Below the pieces are notes generated by a model. The model ran no database searches, was not told the DNA's origin, and saw only the letters and a program-made list of their open reading frames with translations. A DNA stretch of 64,000 nt from Paralvinella palmiformis (taxonomy: Eukaryota; Annelida; Polychaeta; Terebellida; Alvinellidae). Position 1 is the first letter of the stretch. The number at the start of each line of letters is the position of its first letter. Both the position numbers and the translations under genes were made by a program. The DNA lies in contig JAODUP010000187.1 in assembly GCA_025642065.1 (NCBI GenBank), positions 681,501 through 745,500 on the forward strand, written 5' to 3'. Below, one piece after another: positions 1 through 12,289 of the stretch.

Positions 1-985
1 CATACCATTTCTGAATTTAAATATGATTTTAACCATCAATATATTTTATACTGCTGTTTTTTTCCAAGTTTTCTGTATTTAAGTAATTGATGAAAACAGC
101 ATTAAAGGTTATGTTCTGATAACACATCTCCATACAACAGTCATAGTTGTTATACAACAGAAATTCTTATAAACACATAAGCATTGAAATATATAGTGTT
201 TGCTCAAATAAGTTATTCAGTTGGTTTGAATAAAATAAATTCTAGTGAATACTAACACAATCATAACAAGGATCAAAGGCCCAATTTATTTTACTTCTTC
301 ATTTATTTGAACAGAAGTAAATGATCGAACCCCTTTTTATCAGATTAATTTATGGGGGGTTTCTTTATATTGTCTCAATATTTTTGTTAAGTATAGTGTT
401 TCATCTATGTTGGTGTGTGAGGGGAGAATCATTATCTGGACAACTTGTGATTGGCTGGCTCCTCTCAACACGTGTGTTAGATGAGGTGTTTTAATCAACG
501 TCAGTGTGTGAGAGGAATGAGCCTATCCAGACAGCTTGTGATTGTCTGGCTCCTTTCACTACATTCTCTTATCAAAACAGCAATTTCTATTTTGTCCTGA
601 AAAGTCCACAAATGTGTGAAATAATACAAAATCTCCCCCTCTGATTTCTGTTATCATATGTTTATATTTTACTCTTAGATTTAGTTTAGCTCACTCTCTT
701 TATATAGTATTGCACGGGAGTAAATTTTTGATTTAAATATTTATCGTTCTATTTTATTCCATAATTAACAGAAATAATATGTAATCATTATCATTTAACA
801 TTATCTTCGTATTTAATAAAGTGAGCTCTCAACATAAATGTTTTTATTATTATTTAGTGACAGATAAATAAAATAGAAACACTTGATTGTTGGAAACTTT
901 ACATCGCAAAGAGCCCAGACATGATTAACATAGTTAAATCAATTTTGTATAACAAAACAATAATGATATCTATCATAAAACTTAC
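1..985. other. AT-rich non-coding stretch, probably intron of the ERI3-like gene
   Basis: No coding sequence was recognised on either strand. The minus-strand donor of the exonuclease exon lies at 984-985, so this stretch is most simply the following intron; the next exon, which should encode the continuation after PFCTE, was not found here and probably lies beyond the left edge. The only internal structure seen is an imperfect repeat of about 60 bases near 409-475 and 500-560. Confidence 0.5.
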
Positions 986-2052
986 CTCCGTGCAGAAGGG
1001 ACTTAATTCTTTGTGAACCTGTGGTTCTACATATTGATGGAATGTCGACTCTGTTTCAAATGTAACACCACTGACTTTTAATACAGGGAATTCTATTATT
1101 TCCTGGAAAACAATTGGAAGCGACACGACAAGTAAGTTTTTCAAAAGGTGTATTATTTCTATTGCAGGCATACTTTAGATATACTTGTGACTATTTTAGT
1201 AGGCCTAAATGATGTATGGACTTCTGAATTAAATTTATAAGTAACAGTAAGAAAATAATTGCTCACAACAATGTGTTAGTATTGTATGATAACAGCATTA
1301 ATGTAATTGAATTTAGATGAGTTACAGAGAGCTAATGTAAAGTGATAGTACCATGATTATTGTACTAAATTTACTGATACTTTTCATAAGCAAGTACCTA
1401 TTACAGTATTAGTAATAAATAGAAAACGAATTTAATCTAAGAATTTGGATTAACATCAGAGAGCTGGAGTTAGCATTTGGTGAAGGAACAAACAGACTCT
1501 AATTCACAGAGGATAAAGTAGACAAAACATTCTTATATTAAAAATTGATACATGATGGAATAAAATAGGCTATCTTAAAATCAGTTTATAGTGCTAATAC
1601 ACCATATTCCACAATGGTGGAAAGGGCATAGGCAATTTAACGTTAATTTATTTGTATATGATATATAGCTGATACCACCATACTGTAATAGACATCTAAT
1701 GACCAGGCATTAATACCGTTATACAGTAATAATACATCAATTAATACTAATAGGCAAATAGCCTAATAGAATATAATTCTGTCAGGTTGTTTTTGACTGA
1801 GTTGACAGACATCTGACATAGTAAAATTACCTGTGGTTTTATGTATCTTCCTTTGGAGCAAGTTGCTTCGAAATCCAGAACCAAAAAATAATTGTAATTT
1901 TGTGGTTTTATTGTTGACCCTCCAGTATTCGATTTTGCCATAGTGAGAGTATTAAAGAATAATTTAGGTCTGGTACTTCTGGATTTATTGGCTATGGTGC
2001 AATGTCTTAACGTGATGTCATTTATGGCCAACTCCAGTATTCTTCTGAACAT
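986..2052 (-). CDS. ERI3: ERI3-like DEDDh 3'-5' exoribonuclease, first two coding exons (partial)
   Basis: Two minus-strand exons encode the start of an ERI1/ERI2/ERI3-family exonuclease. Exon 1 ends at 1831, before GT at 1830-1829; exon 2 spans 1102-986, preceded by AG and followed by GTAAGT. The junction is phase 0 and reads ...GRYIKPQ / EIIEFPVLKV.... The motif YFLVLDFEATC supplies the first acidic pair (D and E) of the catalytic DEDDh centre, and FHQYVEPQVHKELSPFCTE matches the region just before the LTGI segment of human ERI3, its closest family member by eye. Family enzymes trim 3' ends of RNA. Two starts are possible. The ATG at 1941 gives a short 14-residue lead. The ATG at 2052 adds 37 residues rich in R, K, S and T that could be a mitochondrial presequence, but this is untested. 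The Exo II and Exo III motifs must lie beyond the left edge. The family is secure; the choice of ERI3 over ERI1 or ERI2 is less so. Confidence 0.85.
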
Positions 2053-3082
2053 GTTTCAACATGTATGGTTATTAGTAACACTCACTAAATAGTTATATAG
2101 ATCGAAACCAGGCAAGCACTTTCAAGTTTCCAATGTTTAAACATAGATAGAGATCTAGCCTAGTACCAGATTTAGATCTATATATTCATAAACCGGAATT
2201 GTTTTAATAAATGTAGTAAAATTATCATTTTATAGACCTTATTACTTCTTCCACAATTCATATATATTCACGCAAATCTAAAAAAAATTCTGTAAAATAG
2301 AGTTCAATTCGGAAAAGTTCAAGATACACTAAATCATTATGTTAAATCGTATCACCCAAGTTATTGCAATGTGAAGGTCATTACGGCATAACTAATTGCC
2401 ATTTTCATACATGTTTACTGACTAGTTATTTAATCTTAGTACTTTCACATTTGTACACAATTTCCTAAATACTGTTGGAAATTATTTCATTGATTTGATT
2501 TGAGTTTATTCAGTTTTAATGTACATAAATACACCATTTTAACGTTAAGCATAAATAAAAATATGGAGTGGCTTGACATAAGATGGAAGTACAAAATTGC
2601 ACAAAAATAATAGCATATAAATCACTATATTTAGCAACTGATTAGCAACAACGTACAAAAACTAACCTGACTATATTGAAACAAGTAGACTACAAATTAG
2701 AAATTGTAACTAGAAGTATAATACTAAGTAAAACACCCTCAATTCTTATTCGATATCATTATACATAAAAACTAAATTTCTAATCCACAACATTTATCTA
2801 ACAGATAAGGTTTGAATGATTTTTAAAACTAGGTTTTTCAACTATAGCTAGATTGAACACTAAGAAGTAAATTATTCCATGCCCCTTGCAGCACCAGTGT
2901 ATTGAAGGGTCCTTTACAAACTATAAACTCCTATATCTAGAAAAAAAACAAGCGACGTCCAACTAAGGCACATCGTAATATTATGTACATTGCTAACCCG
3001 AATAAACTAATCAGCGATATGTGTATGCTGGAGCTGTATCATATATAATTTTATAGATATATGCCATAATTTCAACCGAGAA
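2053..3082. other. Intergenic, AT-rich; no gene seen
   Basis: This region lies upstream of the ERI3-like gene and should hold its minus-strand promoter. I saw no convincing ORF, RNA gene or core promoter motif. Confidence 0.4.
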
Positions 3083-3285
3083 ACCCAGGTTTTACCCCCC
3101 GAGATAGCCAGCCTAAGGTGGGTCACTGGTGGCAACATGCGGCATGGGTGACAAAGGCTAGCCACCGGTGGCCCGCCTCTGGTTCTATAGTGGCAATAAC
3201 CAGATATAGTCCAATAGATAATCCAGCTCTCCGAGTCGAAACATTCTGGATTCAACCGGCTATCTCGGGTCGTAAAATTCTGGAT
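3083..3285. mobile_element. Short MITE-like element with inverted terminal repeats
   Basis: The left end (ACCCAGGTTTTAC followed by CCCGAGATAGCC) is matched in reverse complement by the right end (GGCTATCTCGGG, then GTAAAATTCTGGAT). The arms are about 27 bases with a few mismatches, and the whole is about 200 bp. It is GC-richer than its surroundings and encodes nothing recognisable. The superfamily is unknown and no target duplication was established. Confidence 0.5.
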
Positions 3286-3603
3286 TCAATTGTCGGAGCC
3301 AATCAGGCCGCTGTGAATAGCAACTGGTCCAGGCTAGACTACGGCTTAAATTCCATAAATCCGGCATGCAGCATGCGTGATGCAGTATGCGTGATGCGGT
3401 ATCCGGCATGCGATTTGTGTGATTCCATATGAACGTGCGTTTCCATAGTAAGAACATGGCGATACAACAGAAATACAGATCCGCATCCTGCATGCCGCAT
3501 ACCGCATAATCTCAGCTTACCTCTACGTCAGTGTGTGTAGTAGGCCTATCATTGTACAGGATACGTGTGCCCTGATGCTGACTTGGCCTAAATCTGTATA
3601 GAC

Positions 3604-5030
3604 CAGTGGTTCTTAACCTGGGTTCGATGGACAAATCGATCCTCACAGCATCGTACGAAGTGGTGTACCTGATCGCAAAGCAGGGCCAACCAGACATCAT
3701 TGGTGAAACACTCGTAAAATCAGCTGCATTGAAGATGGCGAATATCATGCTGGGAAAAGCTGCTGAAGCTAAGTTTTTCTCTTTAAAATGCCACTATCAG
3801 CAGCAGAATAGACACAAGCGATGAAATCTTGGCTCAAATAGTTGCAGATCTGAATTCAAGCCCAGCAAAATTCAGCCTCCAACTCGACGAGACCACCGAC
3901 GTTTCCAATCTAAGCCTGCTTATTGTATTCGTGCGCTATGTGAAAGACGACGTGATAAAGCAAGATTTTATTTTATTTTGTAAGCCTCTTACAACAACAA
4001 CCAAGGCAGTCGATGTGAAGAAACTCGTGGATAACTTCAGAGACAACGATCTTTCTTGGAATATGGTTTCTGCAGTTTGTTCGGACGGAGCTACAGCCAT
4101 GCTGGGACGACACCCTAGTTTTGGAGTGCCTGTGAAATCCGATGCACCATGCATCATTGTTACGCACTGTATTCTGCACAGGCATTTGTTAGCAACAAAA
4201 ACCTTGCCTCCAAAGTATTACAAATTGTAGTTGAATGTGTGAACTACGGGCAAAATACTGCTATGAAGCACTGCATCTTCAAAGAGCTGTGTAATGAAAT
4301 GGGCTCTGAATTTGAGGTAACGTTAGGTGGTTATCCCGGGGAAAGGTGCTGAATCGTGTGTTTGCCATGCGTGTTGAATCATTCCTGTTTTTTTCGAAAG
4401 TACCAACATTGTCACACAGATTGCTTCGAAAATTCTGAGTTCATTTTCATTTTGGCGTACATGACTGATATTTTCGATGCTCTAAATCATCTCAATCGAC
4501 AGATGCAGGGCGATAGAGTCAACATCATCGAAACGGAAGGAAACCCGAAGGCGTTTAAAACAACTACCTTTATGGAAACGACGAACAGAGCACGATAACT
4601 TCGCAAACTTTCCCTACTGGACGACTGTGTAAGTACGATCGAAGACGTGTCTGGAATTGGAGATACCTGGGGAGCTGAATCAAGTAATTGCCATGCACTT
4701 AGATGCGCTCGGAAAGTATCTCGACGGACACCTCCCCACCAGAGAGTCATATCCATCATGGGTGAGACAGCCATTCACGTTTAGTGTTGCGATGAATACC
4801 TCAACGAAATCATTAAACTTCAGCAGAGCCAGCTTCGACAGCAACTTTTCAGAACAACAACGCTCTGAACGTTTTCGTGTCACCAAATCGTGCCATACCC
4901 TCTTACTGCTTAGTAGGCCATTGATATACTTACACCGTTTGTTACAACCTATCTCTGCGATATTAAAACTAATAAAAGAAACAGACTTTGTTGCGAAAAT
5001 TATATGAGAGTGGCACTTGCCAAGGTGAAT
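3604..5030 (+). pseudogene. hAT transposase pseudogene, SCAND3/ZBED-like
   Basis: This is a decayed hAT-family transposase read in several frames. In order: ASYEVVYLIAKQGQPDIIGE (from about 3646), IVADLNSSPAKFSLQLDETT (3838 on), FVRYVKDDVIKQDF, VSAVCSDGATAMLGRH and VTHCILHRHLLATKTLPPK, then, after frameshifts, VRWLSRGKVLNRVFAMRVE (about 4320), LAYMTDIFDALNHLNRQMQG (about 4460), GELNQVIAMHLDALGKYLDG (about 4665), SYPSWVRQPFTFSVA, and a last remnant MRVALAKV near 5005. These follow the order of SCAND3-like hAT proteins of animals. The N-terminal BED-finger region is missing, and the sequence begins right after an hAT-like terminus (CAGTGGTTCTTAACCTGGG at 3604), so it looks like an internally deleted copy. 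Frameshifts and stops rule out a working product. Confidence 0.85.
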
Positions 5031-5661
5031 TGTTTCTCGTTGAATATAGAAGTGTTTTTTTCCCCCAGTTTGGAACTAATATTGGTTATATATAGATTGC
5101 GATCGAAGTGAGTATGCTCTATCACATTAATTAATATCAAGAAATGTATTATAACACGCATAACACTGTGTAGCAAATATTTACATATATAGCTGGTGAT
5201 CTGTTGATTGTGAAATCCCCCGATTTGTCATTTTTATATGTGTATTTTTGTGTGTGAGCGTACAATAAATAAGACGCCGTGCTGCTGCAGCAAAAAAAAA
5301 TTATTAATTGAAAATACTGGATAATATTTACTTGAAGATCTACCTATCCGGTAAAACCAAGTTCAAAATTATACATTTCATTATGGTATTGTATTATAAT
5401 ATAATTAAAATCCTGAAAAACTTTACCTTTATTTTCAGTGGTGTCGGAGACGCAACATCTTGTAGATGAGTTACAGAGTGAGGGTGACATTGAAATCCCT
5501 GAAGAGTTGTAGATAAATTAGAGAACATTTATAGAGAAATTAAATATTTGGATATGAATGTATTATTAGTTCAAATTTGTTTTGATTTATGTGTTTTGCA
5601 ATACAATTTGAAAAAAATCTTGTCTGATAGCGCAACAGTGGTTTGCCACCAGACCAGTGGT

Positions 5662-5800
5662 GATTGATGATTGATGTTTTATGACCATTTAGTGCACATG
5701 GTAGGCTAAATTAATTGGCTGAGCGACCTCCAAAGGTAATGAAGCAACGTCAAAGATGAACACGTTCAGATATGCCCACGCTGAGAGTCGTACTCAGTAC
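5662..5800 (-). mobile_element. tRNA-derived SINE, family 1, truncated copy A
   Basis: It matches the SINE copies at 35497, 53240 and 53890: the ATC-rich tail (GATTGATGATTGATG on this strand), then the body with GAGCGACCTCCAAAGGTAATG, then part of the tRNA-like head (GCCCACGCTGAGAGTCGTAC). The head is truncated before box A. Confidence 0.75.
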
Positions 5801-6989
5801 GAAAGCTGATGTAACTATAACTTCATTGAATCGTTATCTAGGTATTTCTACTTTTCTGGCCAAAACGTTTATTCTGTAGCTTACTTTTAAACTTTATTTT
5901 AGAAACCCACTTTTCACCTGACGCACAATGATCGATTTTAGTACTCAGGTATGTTAATGTTGATATTTATCTGATTAGAGTGCTACGTACTGCACTGTAT
6001 ATATGATTGTGAGGATTTGTATAAATTAATTTTGGAATGAAATAAAATAGATTCGGTTTTCCGTAGGGGGGGGGGGAGAAATTTGTTATCCATTGGCTAA
6101 TTGCTGACATTCTCTCTAACTCATTACTTAATATGGTTTCTATTTTAGTTACATTTTTCCACGACAATAATAAATCTAATTCGTCAGCATAAAAACAATT
6201 TACAATTAACGGTAGCTTTTATATCGTTTGCATACAACAATTAAGGACAACAACGGTTCATTTACATAAATCTAACTGGAGAGTAGCTATATATAGGTGC
6301 TTCTTAATATATATGATATCGGTGTGTGAAACTAACTTATAGTCTTACTGGACCTGCAGGTCTAGTAAAGTACTTTAACACTAGACCGGCTGTGCTGACA
6401 CTAGACCGAATGAGCGCAAAACTTACTCACCGAGTTAATTACGCGGGCCTGTTTGCAATGCACCAGTAAATGTAAAAGGAATGCTTTGGTTGTCAATATC
6501 CTTTTCAGATTTATCACATAGCTTCAACATATTGTTTTCTTTGTGTGAAATACATTGATTTAAAAATGTAAAAACCTTTTAAATATCATAATTGTAACTG
6601 ACAATGGTTCAATAAAACGGCGCGTACACGTTCGCACGTACGCTGAGTTTGTCTCCTGGCAGCATTCAATAACCTTATGTGGAATCATCATGAATATTCG
6701 ATACTATCCTTTGTCTCTTAGTAAATTCCGACGTACCTTTGCCCAGTGAAATACTGTCATTCATAAGTTGTTTGTGATGTCATCACTCTCCGTTTGCATT
6801 CACTGGACATGCGTGTATATACTATCGCATAATTAATTATTCACATGGCTGCCAACTCAAAGTGATACATGAAATACAAAACCTATTGCGATGTTTCTAC
6901 CCACACAAACAATTGATGTATTATTTTAATTTCTGTATAGTTAACTTCACTCCTTTTACAAATTTCAACATTTTTAACAAATACTTTTA
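5801..6989. other. Intergenic; no gene seen
   Basis: No recognisable coding sequence. It contains a run of G (about 6065-6076) and a short GC-rich patch near 6615-6650 (CGCGTACACGTTCGCACGTA). Confidence 0.4.
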
Positions 6990-8111
6990 AATAAACTAAA
7001 CACTTTTGGAATACGTGGAAATGCTAATAATTGGTTTAAAAGTTACTTAGCAAATAGAAGTCAATTTGTAGACATTGATGGTCAGAGCTCCAGCCTTCTC
7101 AATATACAATGTGATGTCCCTCAAGGCTATATTCTCGGTCCTTTATTGTATCTCAATTATGTGAATGATATAACAAATACCAAATATACACACTGTACAT
7201 GTCGAACTCCAACTTATAAGCGTTATTTCTGGAGGCAAATGAAACAGTTAACAAATTGTTCCATTGGTTTTGCGCAAACAGATTATCTCTAAATCCAACA
7301 AAAACTAAATATATCGTTATTAGATCCCATCAACAACAATGCAATTTCACAGGACTAAACGTTGCAATTAATAATAATATATTTAAACAAATAGGGAAAT
7401 CAGTAAAATTCTTGGGTATCTTCATAGATGAAAATCTTAGCTGGAAACATCATATCGCCCATGTTAACAAGCGAATATCCAGCGCCTTGTTCTCAATCAA
7501 ACAAGTAAAAAACATATTACCAAAGGACTGTTTGAGAACTCTGTATTTTTCACTGGTACATTCCCATATACGTTATGGAATATTGGCATGGGGAAATTGT
7601 AATGTCAAAACATTACACCGTACAGCGTTACTTCAGAAACATGCAATTCGGACCTTCAATAATGCAAAATTCAGTAGTCATACTGACCCATTATTCTAAG
7701 CTACAATTATTATGAAAATAACTGATCAATATATATTTCAATCATCATTATTTGTATTTGACTTCATCACAAAATATCTTCCCTACTCATTTGAGCAAAT
7801 GTTCAGATTTAACCACGACATTCCCAACTCGCGAGCAACTAGGCAATCAGATCTCTTGTATGATACTAGGTGCAAAACCCATTTTGCCAATAAATTGCCG
7901 CTGTATGTTATTCTCAAAATATGGAACAAATGGTTTCTTACACTGCCCCAGAACATGTCTCGTTCAAAATTCAAAAATGTTATGAAGGCAAGTATTTTAG
8001 TTCTTATGCCAAGTAACATGTCAGTATCTCGTATCAGTTGAAAAAGTACATGCATTATTTTTGTGCTGTATTTATGTATAGTGTATCTGTGTTATATTTT
8101 TTTTTTATATG

Positions 8112-8194
<83 letters not shown>

Positions 8195-8342
8195 GTAATT
8201 GTTTTCTTTTTTGATGTCCGTGTTGCTGGCTGATGGTGATACACACAACACAGAACCTCACTATTATGTATTATGGGGCAGTGGGAAGACAGCTTCATAG
8301 CTACACTGGTCCACGGCATTCCACATTGTCTTACATTATAAA

Positions 8343-8409
<67 letters not shown>

Positions 8410-8452
8410 CTGTACTGTGGAAGTTGGAAATAAATTTCTATTCTATTCTATT
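6990..8452 (+). pseudogene. LINE reverse transcriptase 3' part (jockey/CR1-like), decayed
   Basis: From about 6992 the plus strand reads FGIRGNANNWFKSYLANRSQ, then DVPQGYILGPLLYLNYVNDI, a typical non-LTR reverse transcriptase stretch. The part that should hold the YADD catalytic motif is lost or scrambled near 7180-7250. Reading resumes as HWFCANRLSLNPTKTKYIVI and KFLGIFIDENLSWKHHI up to the stop at 7697-7699. A last block (7712-8041) carries the LINE C-terminus. Two AT microsatellites follow, and the end near 8452 is a TTCTATTCTATTC tail after AATAAA, typical of a LINE 3' end. The copy is 5'-truncated and inactive. Confidence 0.85.
8114..8406. repeat. Two (AT)n microsatellites
   Basis: Long perfect AT runs at about 8117-8189 and 8348-8406 lie in the 3' untranslated part of the LINE copy. 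Short IYIY reading frames here are artefacts. Confidence 0.95.
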
Positions 8453-10259
8453 CAAACACGTATACCCGGAAAACACGACAGTAATTAAAATAGAAACAAC
8501 CCGGAAATTCCCGCTGACGAATTTTAGACATCAAGTGTGTATGTCTAATACATTTATCTTCGTTTTAAGGGCTAATCTGCATACTGTAGATCAACTTAAT
8601 TTGGCTACCAAAAATTGGCGATTTCGTCATTTTTAACATATTGGTGACAGCAAAAATGGCCAAATTTGGACTGTCAGGAATTTGTTTTTCTTCTTTTCTG
8701 GGCCATTCGGGGAAAACCATATTCCTAAGCACACAGTTATTTACCAGCCACAACCAAATCTGAAGCAGACTAGATCATTGGCCTTTATGTAACGAGTAAT
8801 TCCATTCTAAGCAGACTTGAACTAGTAATTGACAAACCATTGCAATTATTCAATGTCAACAAAGGTAACTGATATGCAAGCTAAAGCCAAATAGCAATTA
8901 ACATGATGAGAAGGTTACATAAATTACAATCATATTATTTTTCTCTTCGCAGCAAACGAATATAAATTATAAGAAATCTTGCAGGCAAAATCATTGCTTG
9001 GTATAGTGATAAAGTCAGTGACTCCTTGACATCCAATCGAAAAATTGCAGACACTCAATTCGACTTCAAGATTTCTAGATTCAAACCTTACCCGAAGGCT
9101 GGTTGTTTCATGCATTTGATTTCGCTACTCGACAAACTGATGTTCTCAAACATGGCTGAAAAAAACAAGATTACTGATGGCTATTATGAGTCGTTGTAAC
9201 AGGCACAATGTCAGGGACGAATGAGCTTTAAGCGAGTGATTGTTTTATTATAAATTGCCATGTGAATCGATTGTTGAATAAATGAGATTATTACACATGT
9301 TCAGTGTGTTATCAAAGTGGTGCTTTAAGAGCATCACATGAAGTTCTGTACAAAATAATAATTCAGAAAAATTCCAAAATACTCATTACACTGGTCATTT
9401 GGGAAGCTACGAGTGTTTATTGTGACGTTGCCATGTTACACCAATTTGATCCATAGCCGGAAGGCATGGTAAAGTAAATGTTGAAATAACATGGAAATAT
9501 TGGTGGCTACAACAATGAACAGGATCTAAATTCCAGATTATGGCGATACGGATAGGAACACGTGGTCGAGAAAGACGGTAGACCAGGATCAGGAATTCTA
9601 ATTATCAGCTTATCATTTCCGCCCACAATGTTTACAATAGGAATTTGCACATCTCACTGAATTAGAGTATATAGGATGTTAATTAAGATATGACATTTTA
9701 TTTTATCTTGAAAATGAGTCTTCTAATTGTTATCAGGGACAATGCAAATTCATATATTCCATATACCAGGAAAATTATAAATAGCTATAATCTACTATAG
9801 AGAGTATGGAGTCGCATCGAAATCAGATTGTCTCGTCCTATAATTTCCTCTGATATCACAGTTTAAACTATACACACTCTCAAATGATCTTGGTCATTTG
9901 TTATTTGCCAAATCATACATAAACAAGGCAATTTGAAACTCATACTAAAATCATTCAGCTTTAGTATCTGGGTACATTTAAAAAGGGAGCTCTGTGTGGC
10001 TTTTATACTACGAGTTGTGAATTGTCCGTATTGTACGTTTTTGTAAATGTTTTGTTTTATACAAAAGAGATGCGTTTGCATTTCGCCCAATCTAGTATAC
10101 CATGTGAGAGGCATGGATGTATTAAAGCTGCATACACTATGTTTTCAGACTAGCGTACGGCAAAAAGTGTTTCACCTGGTTGATAGCAGATAATGGTCTA
10201 GATATCTTGTTGTTTATAAATAAGCCAGTTAATACCAATTGGTATTCTCATGACAATGA
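8453..10259. other. Intergenic; no gene seen
   Basis: AT-rich sequence without recognisable coding or repeat structure on either strand. Confidence 0.35.
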
Positions 10260-12080
10260 CCAATCTACCTATATACCAAGAAACTTGGTAGTTTTATTAG
10301 TAAATCTGGAACCAACTGGCTCTAACTTAATATTATTGATAGCCACATGAAGACTTTTGTAGTCATATTTTCTTTTTCGACCTGTAAAAATAATAAATTT
10401 AGTTTTATTTGAATTCAAGGAAAGGCGATTTTGCACAAAACCACTCATATATAGACCATTCACAAGACAATTAATTAGCATTCGTGTATAATTGATTGAT
10501 ATATGTGTCCTGATATACATGGAGGTGCATCAGTAGACATTAATATATCGTTAACATGAATTAGGTATAAGAACGGACCTACTATATAGCTCTGTGGCAC
10601 GCCACATATAATATATGTTAATAAGATTGTCTATCATCTATCTGAACATATTATATTCTGGTGGACAGCTAGCTGGAAAACCATTTATTAACTACTCCGC
10701 GAATTCCATAAAAATTAAGTTTGTTTATGAGTATATCTGGATTAATAACGTCAAAGGCTTTAGACAGATCACAGAAAATTGACAGTGTATGTTGTTTTGA
10801 TACTGTGTTATTTGCATCAGCACATTTGTTAATTAAGTGTATTATTGGGTGTATACATGGTAGAATGATTTGCACGTAAGCCGTATGGTGTTCACAGATA
10901 ACTTTATTATTATCAAAAAATGATACAATTTTCTGACACATATTTCTTTCAAATAGTTTAGAGAAGGCTGGCAAAAGAATAATTGGTATATAATTGATGT
11001 CTTGTAAATTGGGTTTACTTTAGTTATTTTCAATTTCTCTGGGAAAATACCAGTACTAAACGAGTTGGTTATAAGGTGAGTTATTGGTAATTTGATTATG
11101 TGAATAATTTCTTTCAATAATTTGCTATAAATGTCATCATGACCTGTGGTAAGTTTTGGTTTTATTTTATTAGCGGCTTGAGTCAACTGAATCAAGAAAC
11201 ATAATCATTTTTGAAGGATTCTTTAAAAATTCATTATAATTTCTCTTAGATTTCGGCACAGTTTTCGAAAAATAGTTATTAAATTTCGGTTTTATATGTT
11301 ACATTGACATTTTTTATATTAAAGGTCCGCGGGAAGGATGATCTATTATTTTTCCTATTGTTTTTTTAGTACTGAGCACGTCTGTTTTAGGTTACTTTTA
11401 TTTTGTTCTATCATGATTGCAAAATAGTTTATTTTCATGTGGTGTCTAACTTTATTATATAGATGTACAAAGTTTTTATATGAATTAATATTTTCTTCTG
11501 TTGGTTTTTTAGTTTCTTTTTTAGAAAATTTGATTTGGTACGAATAGAGGCCTGAAGATATCCATGGCCTGAAGATATCCATGGTTCACGTTTTATATAT
11601 ATTTTGTGACTCCATTTCTCAGTTAATGGAAATGACGCATCGAAGATAAGCTTGTACAACATTAGAAGTGTATTATAGGCCTCAATTGGGCAGTTGATTC
11701 AGAAAATCTACTACTTTTCGTAATTTATTTCTGTGTGTTTTAGGTTGTTCAGTTAGAATGTGAAACAAACAAACAAACAAACAAACAAACAAACAAACAA
11801 ACAAACAAACAAACAAACAAACAAACAAACAAACAAACAAACAAACAAACAAAATGATTAGCCATGTCTGTCAGTATAATTCCGGAATGAATTGAATCAA
11901 TACGAATGTTATTAGAATAGATATGATCTATCCAGGCGGCAGATGAGTTTGATATTCTAGTTGGTTTTAAAATAATTGGCAAGTAACCATGTGAAAATAT
12001 TCCATCATCATAATCATTTGTCTTACCATGATGAGTTCCAAGTTTAAGCAAATCGATGTTGACATCTCCCATTATAACGC
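10260..12080 (-). pseudogene. LINE with endonuclease and reverse transcriptase fragments, decayed
   Basis: Read on the minus strand from 12072: MGDVNIDLLKLGTHHG and PTRISNSSAAWIDHIYSN (C-terminal part of an apurinic-like endonuclease); the SGIILTDMANHF segment; then a (CAAA)n tract; a linker region (WISSGLYSYQIKFSKK, 11580-11355); the reverse transcriptase start (KLTTGHDDIYSKLLKEII, 11160 on); TLSIFCDLSKAFDVINPDIL (catalytic motif A, near 10760); and NRLSLNSNKTKFIIF (near 10430) followed by TKFLGI. The 3' end is lost at about 10260. Several frame breaks make it inactive. It resembles the family at 6990-8452 (shared NRLSLN, VAIN and KFLGI blocks). Confidence 0.85.
11763..11852. repeat. (CAAA)n microsatellite within the LINE
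   Basis: About 22 copies of the AAAC tetramer interrupt the endonuclease-to-linker region of the LINE. The tract encodes repeated VCLF on the minus strand by chance. Confidence 0.95.
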
Positions 12081-12189
12081 TAGATTTGTTTCTCCAGAAT
12101 TTACTATGTCCATTATTTCACATAATGTGGATACGAAGATATTAATATGGGCCCGAGGCTGTGTGTAATTAGGCCTATAAATCTAAAGT

Positions 12190-12285
12190 AGAACAAATGC
12201 CCACCGGACAAATATTCACCCGACAAATGCCCACCAGACAAATGCCCACCGATAAAATAGGAGAGTGGAAAAATGCCCACCAAGA
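12190..12285. repeat. Short tandem repeat, unit about 15 bp (GACAAATGCCCACCG)
   Basis: Four to five imperfect copies of ACAAATGCCCACC follow each other (12193-12253), with one further AATGCCCACC at about 12271. Not coding. Confidence 0.8.
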
Positions 12286-12289
12286 AATA

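Noticed and set aside
8055..8433. Frames rich in IYIYIY
   Set aside because: Translations of AT microsatellites; the same holds at 14003, 19750, 36236 and 63318.
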